Positions 24,758 to 31,763 of a DNA stretch of 49,981 nt are shown here, one piece after another. The position numbers were made by a program, and so were the translations under genes. Below the pieces are notes generated by a model. That model worked only from the letters and a program-made list of their open reading frames with translations. It was not told the origin of the DNA and did not search any database. Where the stretch lies: positions 1 to 49,981 of the forward strand of contig DKVL01000081.1 in NCBI GenBank assembly GCA_002491195.1, in the 5' to 3' direction. Position 1 is the stretch's first letter; each line of letters opens with the position of its first letter. Source of the DNA: Lachnospiraceae bacterium UBA7179 (GTDB taxonomy: Bacteria > Bacillota > Clostridia > Lachnospirales > Lachnospiraceae).

Positions 24758-25158
24758 AACGGTTTCAAAACAGATCACTGGCTGAGCTGTGCAAGTTTGG
24801 CGTCGGGGGCGGGAGCGCGGTACTGACAGACTTTGTGGGATATCTGATCCTGAAAAATGTGACAGATGTGTCCGTTGCAAAAGGGATTTCTTTTGTGCTG
24901 GGTTCCATCGTGGGATTTGTCATCAATAAGCTCTGGACATTTGAGAGCAGGCGGTTTATGTGGCAGGAAATTGTTCGATACATCGTATTGTACGCTGTCT
25001 CGGCAGCCGTTAATACAGCTGTCAACAGAGGTGTATTGGGGATCAGCCGCTCTACACTGCTAAGTTTTCTCGTCGCGACGGGCGTGAGTACTGTGATGAA
25101 TTTTATAGGGCAGAAATTTTTTGTGTTCAGAAAACATATACAGGAAGAGGGGAGCTGA
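24754..25158 (+). CDS. GtrA-like membrane protein
   Basis: A 134-residue protein with four membrane segments and the family pattern LCKFGVGGGSAVLTDFVGY at the N-terminus and VSTVMNFIGQKFFVFR at the C-terminus. GtrA-like proteins are thought to help move polyprenyl-phosphate-linked sugars across the membrane. The next gene encodes a GT2 enzyme of the type that makes such lipid-linked sugars, so the two fit as a classic pair. Overlaps the HAD gene by ATGA and precedes GT2 by 1 bp. Confidence 0.88.
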   Translation: MKRFQNRSLAELCKFGVGGGSAVLTDFVGYLILKNVTDVSVAKGISFVLGSIVGFVINKLWTFESRRFMWQEIVRYIVLYAVSAAVNTAVNRGVLGISRSTLLSFLVATGVSTVMNFIGQKFFVFRKHIQEEGS

Positions 25159-25159
25159 C

Positions 25160-25864
25160 ATGGGAGGATATACACTGTCAATCGTGATACCGTGTTATAA
25201 CGAGAAGGACAATCTTCCGCTGCTGCTCGATGGTTTCGGGCGGGCAATCAAGGATTGTGGACTGATCGAGGTGGTACTTGTGGACAATGGCTCGACGGAT
25301 GGTTCCGCGGAAGTGATTCAGAAGCTTCTGCCGCGGTATTCTTTTGCGAGAACACTGCGGGTGGAGATCAATCAGGGATATGGTTATGGGATATTGCAGG
25401 GGCTTGCCTCGTGTCAGTCGGATTATATCGGATGGACACATGCGGATCTGCAGACGGACCCGGGGGATGTCATCAAGGCGCATGGTCTCCTTGTGCAGGA
25501 GGGATTGTTTGTCAAGGGAAGACGCAGGGGCCGGCCATTGTCCGATCAGTTTTTTACGACTGGGATGAGTGTGTTTGAATCGCTGTATCTTGGAGCACGG
25601 CTGTATGATATCAATGCACAACCCAATATTTTTCCGCGCAGCTTTTATGAGGCGTGGAAGAATCCGCCGTATGATTTTGCGCTGGATCTGTATGCCCTGT
25701 ATCAGGCGCGGGAGAAGAAGTTGGAAATAGTCCGGTTTGATGTGGATTTTCCGGAGAGAATCCACGGGGAATCGAAGTGGAATCATGGTCTGGCGTCCAG
25801 GATCAAATTTATCCGGCGCACGATTGCGTTTTCGCGCAGGCTCAAAAAGGAGGGAATCGACTGA
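25160..25864 (+). CDS. GT2 glycosyltransferase, polyprenyl-phosphate sugar synthase type
   Basis: A 234-residue cytoplasmic GT-A enzyme. TLSIVIPCYNEKDNLPLLL opens the fold, VLVDNGSTDG binds the nucleotide, and WTHADLQTDP supplies the metal-binding Asp motif. The short length without C-terminal membrane segments resembles DPM1/DPG-synthase-like enzymes that put a sugar on polyprenyl phosphate. The start at 25160 is chosen because AGAGGGGAG lies 6-7 bp upstream; the open frame before it overlaps the GtrA gene. With GtrA and the GT-C proteins it forms a plausible route for lipid-linked sugar donors used outside the cell. Confidence 0.88.
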   Translation: MGGYTLSIVIPCYNEKDNLPLLLDGFGRAIKDCGLIEVVLVDNGSTDGSAEVIQKLLPRYSFARTLRVEINQGYGYGILQGLASCQSDYIGWTHADLQTDPGDVIKAHGLLVQEGLFVKGRRRGRPLSDQFFTTGMSVFESLYLGARLYDINAQPNIFPRSFYEAWKNPPYDFALDLYALYQAREKKLEIVRFDVDFPERIHGESKWNHGLASRIKFIRRTIAFSRRLKKEGID

Positions 25865-26460
25865 TGGAGACCGAGTATATTGCACACAGGATCAACACGA
25901 TCGAAGAACTGATCAGCCTGCCCGCTGCATATGGCGTGGAGCTGGATCTGCGGGATGACTGCGAGGGGAATCTCTATATCTCGCACAATCCTTTTGCGCG
26001 GGGGGAGGATTTTGAGCGGTATCTGCAGCAGTACCACCATGGGACGATGATACTGAATGTCAAGAGCGAGCGGATCGAGCTGGCGGTATTGGACTTGTTA
26101 GAAAAGTACCATATCGGGAATTACTTCTTCCTGGACAGTTCATTTCCGATGATTTATCTGCTCAGCAATATGGGGGAGCATCAGATCGCGCTTCGTTACT
26201 CGGAGTTTGAGGGGATGGATACGATCAGGAACATGCAGGGCAGGGCCAAATGGATATGGATTGACTGCTTTACCAGGCTGCCGGTCACACGGGAGAGTTA
26301 CCGGGAGTTTCGGGATATGGGCTACAGGCTGTGCCTGGTATCCCCGGAGCTGCAGGGCCGGGAAAATGACATAGAGGAGTATAAAAAGTATCTGGAACAT
26401 GAGGGGATCGTGTTGGATGCCATCTGTACCAAACAACACAATATTGTCCGTTGGAGATAG
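25864..26460 (+). CDS. Glycerophosphodiester-phosphodiesterase-like TIM-barrel protein
   Basis: A 198-residue soluble protein. IAHRINTIEEL, YGVELDLRDD and LYISHNPF reproduce the GDPD order of His, E-x-D metal site and second His. The barrel is short, and the rest of the family's conserved positions are weak. It could hydrolyse a glycerophosphodiester or a related phosphodiester made in this pathway; a non-enzymatic role is also possible. No signal peptide, so it is cytoplasmic, unlike many GDPD enzymes. The start shares a base with the upstream stop (TGATG). Confidence 0.6.
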   Translation: METEYIAHRINTIEELISLPAAYGVELDLRDDCEGNLYISHNPFARGEDFERYLQQYHHGTMILNVKSERIELAVLDLLEKYHIGNYFFLDSSFPMIYLLSNMGEHQIALRYSEFEGMDTIRNMQGRAKWIWIDCFTRLPVTRESYREFRDMGYRLCLVSPELQGRENDIEEYKKYLEHEGIVLDAICTKQHNIVRWR

Positions 26461-26464
26461 GTTT

Positions 26465-28018
26465 ATGCAAAAAAAGAGAGTGGTGATCATCGGTGCGGGG
26501 CCGGCTGGAATAACGGCTGGTCTGGAGCTGCTCAGAAAGAGCGGGGACTATGAGGTTTTGATTCTGGAGGAGACGGATGCGGTCGGAGGGATTTCCAGGA
26601 CTGTCAACTGCCGGGGAAACCGCATGGATATGGGAGGGCATCGGTTTTTCTCAAAGGATAAGCGTGTCACAGACTGGTGGGAAAGCATTCTGCCCATGCA
26701 GGGGATGCCGGCGTATGACGACAAAAGACTGCATCGGGACTGCTATGTGCAGACTGGGGGAACAGACCCGGAGAGAGAGGAGCGGGTGATGCTCTGGCGC
26801 AGGCGGATCTCGCGGATTTTGTACAACAGCTGCTTTTTCGACTATCCGGTCAAACTCAGTATGCGCACAATACAAAACATGGGATTTGCGGCGACATGCG
26901 CCGTGGGACTTAGTTATATCAAAGCCGTTTTGTGCAGGCGGCCAGAGACGTCTCTGGAGAATTTTTACGTCAATCGTTTTGGCAAAAAGTTGTACACAAT
27001 GTTTTTTGAAGATTACACAGAGAAAGTGTGGGGCAGGCATCCGAAAAATATATCTGCTGACTGGGGAGCGCAGCGTGTGAAAGGACTGTCCGTCAGCGCG
27101 GTTTTGAAGGATATCTTCAGACGTCAGGTATCTGGAAAAACGGACGGACCGGTGGAGACATCGCTGATCGAGGCGTTTTACTATCCAAAGTATGGACCTG
27201 GACAGATGTGGGAGACAGCAGCTGCGCTCTTTGAACAGCAGGGCGGTATTATCCGGAAAAACAGCAGGGTGGTTGGGTTCGGGACACAGGGACGGCGTGT
27301 GCGTGAGGTGGCCTGTCTCTCTATGAAGGGGCATAGAGAGACCGTGAGGGCGGATTATGTGATATCTTCCATGGCGTTAAAGGATTTGTTGAGAGGGATC
27401 AAAGAAGTGCCGCAGGAAGTGCGCCGTATCGGGGAAGGGCTTTGTTACAGGGACTTTGTCACGGTCGGTCTTCTGGTGAAAAAGATTCGGCTGGTCAACA
27501 CGACAAAGATCCGGACCTTTCACAACAGGATTCCTGACTGCTGGATCTACGTGCAGGACAGGGAGGTGAAGCTGGGCAGGATACAGCTGTTTAACAACTG
27601 GTCGCCCTATATGGTGGCGGATGTGGAGGGCACAGTCTGGATGGGGCTGGAATACTTTTGCAGCGAGGGTGATGCAGACTGGCGCCGGCCGGAGGAGGAG
27701 TGGATGCGGTTTGGCGTCAGCGAGCTCGTTAAAATCGGGGTGCTGGACGCCGGGGAGCCGGTCCTCGACTGGCACTGTGAAAAAGTGAAAAAAGCGTATC
27801 CGGCGTATTTTGGTACCTATGCGGAGATTGACAGGCTGACAGCGTATCTGGATACTTTTGAGAACCTGTACTGCGTCGGGCGCAATGGCCAACACAGATA
27901 TAATAATATGGACCACTCCATGATGACTGCTTTTGAAGCGGTTGACAATATTCTGAGCGGCAGGAAGGACAAGGGGAACGTGTGGGGTGTCAATACGGAG
28001 AAGGTGTATGCGGAGTGA
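26465..28018 (+). CDS. FAD-dependent oxidoreductase/UDP-galactopyranose-mutase-like protein
   Basis: A 517-residue flavoprotein. VVIIGAGPAGITAG (residues 6-19) is the Rossmann dinucleotide motif, then EETDAVGGISRTV and MGGHRFFSKD as in UDP-galactopyranose mutase and protoporphyrinogen-oxidase-like enzymes. The C-terminal FAD contact reads LYCVGRNGQHRYNNMDHSM. It may isomerise or oxidise a nucleotide or lipid-linked sugar of this cluster. It is longer than typical mutases (about 370-390 residues), so it is probably a distinct subgroup. The start at 26465 follows GGAGATAGGTTT, 4 bp after the upstream stop. It is the last large gene of the operon. Confidence 0.8.
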   Translation: MQKKRVVIIGAGPAGITAGLELLRKSGDYEVLILEETDAVGGISRTVNCRGNRMDMGGHRFFSKDKRVTDWWESILPMQGMPAYDDKRLHRDCYVQTGGTDPEREERVMLWRRRISRILYNSCFFDYPVKLSMRTIQNMGFAATCAVGLSYIKAVLCRRPETSLENFYVNRFGKKLYTMFFEDYTEKVWGRHPKNISADWGAQRVKGLSVSAVLKDIFRRQVSGKTDGPVETSLIEAFYYPKYGPGQMWETAAALFEQQGGIIRKNSRVVGFGTQGRRVREVACLSMKGHRETVRADYVISSMALKDLLRGIKEVPQEVRRIGEGLCYRDFVTVGLLVKKIRLVNTTKIRTFHNRIPDCWIYVQDREVKLGRIQLFNNWSPYMVADVEGTVWMGLEYFCSEGDADWRRPEEEWMRFGVSELVKIGVLDAGEPVLDWHCEKVKKAYPAYFGTYAEIDRLTAYLDTFENLYCVGRNGQHRYNNMDHSMMTAFEAVDNILSGRKDKGNVWGVNTEKVYAE

Positions 28019-28020
28019 GG

Positions 28021-28155
28021 ATGTCAGTTGCTCCAATGTGTTCACATCTTTTTATGCAGTCCGATAAGCGTCAGACGACCACACCGGATGATTTCAGAAA
28101 TCTTGCAAAAGATTTCAAGGTGACATTACCAGAGAGATTTCTATATGAAAAGTGA
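28021..28155 (+). CDS. Putative 44-residue protein at the end of the glycan operon
   Basis: The ATG lies 2 bp after the flavoprotein stop, with GGAGTGAGG overlapping that stop as a ribosome site. The product is soluble and its second half reads TTTPDDFRNLAKDFKVTLPE. No family recognised. The terminator at 28173-28197 follows directly, so it would be translated from the operon mRNA. It may also be a remnant of a longer gene. Confidence 0.4.
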   Translation: MSVAPMCSHLFMQSDKRQTTTPDDFRNLAKDFKVTLPERFLYEK

Positions 28156-28172
28156 TAAGTTATATTTTAAAT

Positions 28173-28197
28173 CGACCGCGGGATGCGGTCGTTTTTT
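28173..28197 (+). terminator. Terminator of the glycan operon
   Basis: CGACCGC (28173-28179), GGGAT loop, GCGGTCG (28185-28191), then six T. A compact, GC-rich, classical intrinsic terminator that ends just before the convergent minus-strand gene. Confidence 0.88.
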
Positions 28198-28198
28198 C

Positions 28199-28819
28199 TC
28201 AGTTATGAAACCAGATAAACTGTTTCTGTGTAAACTCATATTTCCAGAGCAGGTTCGGTTTTTTGTGAATATACATATTCCGAAAACTAAGAAGGTAATC
28301 GCCAACCAGCAGTACGATCAGGCTGACAGCCAGTATCTGCAGTGTCATTTTGGGAATCTGCTGTACTTTCATCAAAATGGGTTCCATCAGATATTCCATA
28401 AAAAATTCAATAATACCGGCAAAACCCATGCTGGTGAACAGCGATGTATATTTTGTGAAATGAAACGGCAGATTTTCATAGTTCCAATAGGTAAAGCCGC
28501 AGAAATATTCTACCGCTGTTCCAAGGATGATCTCACCGATGCTCACGAGAACCATCATCAGCAGAAAATATGCCAGATAGATCAGGCATTTATTGGCAGG
28601 CCGCCTTTTCAGCCATTTTCCGGGTGTCCCAAAGATCAGGTAGATCCCTACGACAGTCAGACCATAGCCCAGTAAGAAGGGAAGGTACATGTTGCGGTTG
28701 TTGATATATCTCTGAGTCAGGGCAATCCATATATTTTCAACACAATAGCCTAAAAATGAGATAATAGTAACAGTTAATAAATAAGTAGAAACGGAATACT
28801 TCATAATCAATGTCCTCAT
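28199..28819 (-). CDS. CmpB-like (ABC-transporter type IV) multi-pass membrane protein
   Basis: A 206-residue protein with about five membrane segments. The N-terminal FLGYCVENIWIAL and the middle EYFCGFTYWNYENLPFHF fit the PF06541-type family (putative ABC-transporter permease, common in clostridia), whose function is unproven. Two starts are possible: ATG 28819 with AGGAAA 5 bp upstream and ATG 28804 with GAGGAC 7 bp upstream. Single-gene unit, convergent with the glycan operon. Confidence 0.75.
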   Translation of the reverse strand: MRTLIMKYSVSTYLLTVTIISFLGYCVENIWIALTQRYINNRNMYLPFLLGYGLTVVGIYLIFGTPGKWLKRRPANKCLIYLAYFLLMMVLVSIGEIILGTAVEYFCGFTYWNYENLPFHFTKYTSLFTSMGFAGIIEFFMEYLMEPILMKVQQIPKMTLQILAVSLIVLLVGDYLLSFRNMYIHKKPNLLWKYEFTQKQFIWFHN

Positions 28820-28861
28820 AAAAATTTCCTTTTCATTTGCAGAATAGTTTTATATTATCAC

Positions 28862-28890
28862 ATTATACGAAAAATTCAATTAAGATTTCA
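28862..28890 (-). promoter_or_regulatory. Likely promoter of the CmpB-like gene
   Basis: On the minus strand TATAAT (28867-28862) is perfect. The -35 candidate TGAAAT (28890-28885) at 17-bp spacing is weak. Confidence 0.4.
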
Positions 28891-28913
28891 TAAAAATTTT
28901 GTTTCACAGTTTC

Positions 28914-29606
28914 TTACATCAGGTTTGCAAAGAGGGAAGCACCCACGACGGTCAAGAGGCCGGCAACGGCAATCGCCAGACTGCTCATGGCACCCTCGAT
29001 CTCACCCAGTTCCATGGCCTTTGCTGTGCCGATCGCGTGGGAGGCTGTTCCGAGTGCCAGGCCTTTTGCAATCGGTTCCTCAATGCGAAAGATCCTGCAC
29101 ACAAATTCCGCGATCACATTTCCAAGAATCCCGGTGATGATAATGACGGCGACAGTAATCGTGGTGATGCCGCCCAGTTCCTCCGCAACACCCATGCCGA
29201 TGGCGGTGGTGATGGATTTGGGCAGCAGTGTCACATACTGTTCATGTGTTAGGGAAAATAGTTTTGCCAGCAGAAAGACACTGACAAGGCTTGCGAGTAC
29301 GCCTGCAGTAATGCCGCCCGCTACGGCTTTCAGATTTTTCCGGAGGAGTTCGAGCTGCTGGTAGAGCGGAACCGCCAGACAGACAGTGGCGGGCGTCAGT
29401 AGATAGCTGATGTATTTGGCGCCTTCATTGTAATGCTGGTATTCTACTTTGAAAAGTGTCAATACTGCCATGACACAGACTGTGGCAATGAGCAGGGGAT
29501 TTAAGATTGCCAGTTTGAATTTCCGCCTGATCAAAAGTCCTGCCTCATATGCGGCGAGACTGATTACGCCTCCGAAAAAGACGGAGTCAACGAAGAATGC
29601 TTTCAT
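28914..29606 (-). CDS. lrgB: LrgB-family membrane protein
   Basis: A 230-residue protein with about six to seven membrane segments. LLPKSITTAIGMGVAEELGG and LALGTASHAIGTAKAMELGE are the signature stretches of LrgB/CidB proteins, which with LrgA modulate murein hydrolase activity, autolysis or overflow-metabolite transport. The start at 29606 has GGAGCAG 7 bp upstream and overlaps the lrgA stop by 4 bp. The frame is open much further upstream on the minus strand, but that part is antisense-frame reading of lrgA. Confidence 0.92.
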   Translation of the reverse strand: MKAFFVDSVFFGGVISLAAYEAGLLIRRKFKLAILNPLLIATVCVMAVLTLFKVEYQHYNEGAKYISYLLTPATVCLAVPLYQQLELLRKNLKAVAGGITAGVLASLVSVFLLAKLFSLTHEQYVTLLPKSITTAIGMGVAEELGGITTITVAVIIITGILGNVIAEFVCRIFRIEEPIAKGLALGTASHAIGTAKAMELGEIEGAMSSLAIAVAGLLTVVGASLFANLM

Positions 29607-29980
29607 TTTTTGTCTGCTCCTTTCGCGTTTTTGTGAGAATCCCTTCGGATCAGATGTTGTGTGACGCGCCCAGTCACTGCCATGACAATGATTGTGGTCA
29701 GGATCGTGATCACAATGACAGGTAACCAGATGGACTGCAGGGCGGACCAGGAGTCCAGAAGTCCCACAGCTGCCGGAATGAACATGACTGGCATGATTTC
29801 GATCAAAAAGTTGGCGGCTTCCTTGACCTGTGCCAGCTTCAGGACTCCGGTGCAAAGCGCCAAAAGCATCAGAATCAGTCCGTATACGCTTGCCGGAATA
29901 GGAAGCGGTATCAGGATATGAAGCAGCTCTCCGAGAAAAGATACAAACAAAATAATGCAGAATTGTCTTAAATAGTTCAT
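29603..29980 (-). CDS. lrgA: CidA/LrgA-family holin-like protein
   Basis: A 125-residue protein with four membrane segments. FLGELLHILIPLPIPASVYG and FLIEIMPVMFIPAAVGLL match the LrgA/CidA family. It forms holin-like oligomers that partner with LrgB. It leads the lrgAB operon and has its own promoter. The basic tail (RRDSHKNAKGADKK) faces the cytoplasm. Confidence 0.92.
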   Translation of the reverse strand: MNYLRQFCIILFVSFLGELLHILIPLPIPASVYGLILMLLALCTGVLKLAQVKEAANFLIEIMPVMFIPAAVGLLDSWSALQSIWLPVIVITILTTIIVMAVTGRVTQHLIRRDSHKNAKGADKK

Positions 29981-30011
29981 TATGATATTCCCTTTGCAAT
30001 AATATTTTCTT

Positions 30012-30034
30012 TGCGTGCTCTGACACGCATTTTT
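30012..30034. other. Hairpin in the lrgA leader
   Basis: TGCGTG, CTCTGA, CACGCA then five T on the plus strand. On the minus strand it lies in the lrgA leader about 32 bp before the start codon, where it could affect expression. Confidence 0.35.
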
Positions 30035-30054
30035 CCAACTGATAATACCAGTTT

Positions 30055-30083
30055 ATCATAATGCATATGTTATAAGATGTCAA
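30055..30083 (-). promoter_or_regulatory. Promoter of lrgAB
   Basis: Minus strand: perfect TTGACA (30083-30078), a 17-bp spacer and TATGAT (30060-30055). Leader of about 70 nt. Confidence 0.75.
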
Positions 30084-30153
30084 TAGGTTACAGCTTGGCA
30101 TGGCGTTCTTGATGTCATGGCTCTTCACAGAATTCACAAAATAAACACAGGTA

Positions 30154-30187
30154 ATTTAAGTTTCATTTAAGTTTCGCATTCTATACT
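30154..30187 (+). promoter_or_regulatory. Tandem 11-bp direct repeat plus -10: probable OmpR-type activator box
   Basis: ATTTAAGTTTC occurs twice without a gap (30154-30164 and 30165-30175). TATACT follows at 30182-30187. The -35 position lies inside the first repeat and has no good hexamer. An 11-bp direct repeat over the -35 region is the usual arrangement for activators of the OmpR/PhoB group. Such a regulator is encoded in the same gene set (33600-34283), so autoregulation is inferred. Confidence 0.6.
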
Positions 30188-30256
30188 CATAACATAGCAC
30201 CAAGCAATACGGGTATCGAAAATGAAATAAGGAATTGTGGTAAAGGAGATAGAAAT

Positions 30257-30985
30257 ATGGCATACCAGGCAGTATTTAAGCGATACGAAATGAAATATAT
30301 GATGACAAGGAGACAGCGGAGGAATATACTTGAGGCGATGCTTCCCTATATGAAGTTAGATGATTTTGGTCATACTACGATCAGAAATGTTTATTTTGAT
30401 ACAGACAGCTACATACTGGTGCGGCGTTCGATCGAGAAACCAGTCTATAAAGAGAAGTTCCGCATCAGGAGTTACAAACAGGCAGAAGCGCAGGACAACG
30501 TGTTTATCGAACTCAAGAAAAAATACGACGATGTGGTATATAAGCGCCGCGAGTCGCTCTCACAGCTGGAAATGCTGGAGTGGCTTGCGCGGGGGACGCC
30601 GTTTCCCAAGGCGACGCAGATCGGAAATGAGATTGACTACTTTTTCAGGCTGTATCAGACTTTAAATCCAAAGGTGTTTTTGTCTTATGAGCGCGAGGCG
30701 TTCTATGCGCTGGACGGCAGCGATTTCAGGGTGACGTTTGATGAGAATATCCTTGCGAGGCAGGAGGAACTGTCGCTTTCCAGGGAAGTATGGGGCGAGC
30801 CGCTGATGGACGGGGATATGGTATTGATGGAAATTAAGACTTCGGGCGCTATCCCGCTCTGGATGACGCATACGCTGGCACAGGAAAAAATATATAAAAC
30901 GTCGTTTTCGAAATATGGAACAGCATATCAGAAAATGATCTGTGGACACCAGACGGAGACAGCGGGAAAGGTATTTATCGCATAA
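30257..30985 (+). CDS. VTC-domain (polyphosphate polymerase-like) protein
   Basis: A 242-residue soluble protein made of one VTC domain, the tunnel fold that makes polyphosphate from ATP in yeast. Signature residues are present in order: FKRYEMKYMM, NVYFDTDSY, FRIRSYKQ, IELKKKYDDVVYKRR, SYEREAF and LMEIKTSG, giving the basic substrate tunnel and acidic metal ligands. In bacteria such proteins occur next to DUF4956 membrane proteins, as here. Whether it makes polyphosphate is unproven. AAAGGAG lies 9 bp before the ATG. First gene of the regulated set. Confidence 0.88.
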   Translation: MAYQAVFKRYEMKYMMTRRQRRNILEAMLPYMKLDDFGHTTIRNVYFDTDSYILVRRSIEKPVYKEKFRIRSYKQAEAQDNVFIELKKKYDDVVYKRRESLSQLEMLEWLARGTPFPKATQIGNEIDYFFRLYQTLNPKVFLSYEREAFYALDGSDFRVTFDENILARQEELSLSREVWGEPLMDGDMVLMEIKTSGAIPLWMTHTLAQEKIYKTSFSKYGTAYQKMICGHQTETAGKVFIA

Positions 30986-31012
30986 TATGGAAAAAGAGAA
31001 GAGGGTATCAGA

Positions 31013-31711
31013 ATGTTAGAGAGCATTTTCAGGGGATTATTTGACGCAGAGACGGCGAGCGTTATATCAGTCGCAGATTTTCTGATCTGCATTGCCAGCT
31101 CACTTGTGATAGGATTGATCTTGTCAGTGGTGTATATGTACAGGAATACTTATTCCAGGAGTTTTATTGTGACCATTGCCACGATTCCGGCAATCGTGTG
31201 CGTGGTGATCATGATGGTAAACGGAAATGTGGGAGCAGGTGTGGCAGTCGCAGGCGCATTCAGTCTGGTGCGGTTCCGTTCCGCACCGGGGACAGCAAAG
31301 GAGATCGGCGTACTTTTCCTGGCGATGGGGGCAGGTATCATCACCGGAATGGGTTACATTGCGTATGCGTTTTTATTTGTAATCATCATGGCAGCCGTTG
31401 ATATACTTTATGCGCAGATCGATTTTGGAGCGCGGAAAAATGCCGCGCTGGAGCGTACACTGCACATAACGATTCCGGAGGATTTGGACTATGTGGATGT
31501 GTTTGCGGATCTGTTTGACCAATATGCGAGCAAGTGTGAACTGATCAATGTCAAGACAACAAATATGGGAAGCCTGTTTAAGCTGACTTATCAGATCACG
31601 TTTCGGGAGATAGGCAGAGAGAAGGCGTTTCTTGATGCGGTGCGCTGCAGGAATGGAAATCTGGAAATCTCGCTGACGAACCAGGAGAGCAGTGCAGCGG
31701 AGATGATGTAG
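31013..31711 (+). CDS. DUF4956 membrane protein
   Basis: A 232-residue protein with about four N-terminal membrane segments and a cytoplasmic C-terminal domain of about 90 residues. GAFSLVRFRSAPGTAKEIGVLF between segments is the DUF4956 signature. Its constant pairing with VTC-domain proteins suggests it anchors or channels the VTC product. 27 bp after the VTC gene with a weak AGAGG ribosome site. Confidence 0.87.
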   Translation: MLESIFRGLFDAETASVISVADFLICIASSLVIGLILSVVYMYRNTYSRSFIVTIATIPAIVCVVIMMVNGNVGAGVAVAGAFSLVRFRSAPGTAKEIGVLFLAMGAGIITGMGYIAYAFLFVIIMAAVDILYAQIDFGARKNAALERTLHITIPEDLDYVDVFADLFDQYASKCELINVKTTNMGSLFKLTYQITFREIGREKAFLDAVRCRNGNLEISLTNQESSAAEMM

Positions 31712-31763
31712 CACGAGACTAGAGCGTGTCTGAAAGATGTTCTGATGAGAAGGAGTAATATTT

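Noticed and set aside
25178..25885. Minus-strand frame of 235 codons opposite the GT2 gene
   Set aside because: Antisense to a clear GT2 domain; the product is basic and His/Arg-rich without motifs.
26651..27334. Minus-strand frame of 227 codons opposite the flavoprotein gene
   Set aside because: Antisense to a conserved FAD-binding protein; no ribosome site or domain.
29607..30137. N-terminal extension of lrgB on the minus strand
   Set aside because: The extra codons read lrgA in the wrong frame; lrgB has a good ribosome site at 29606.
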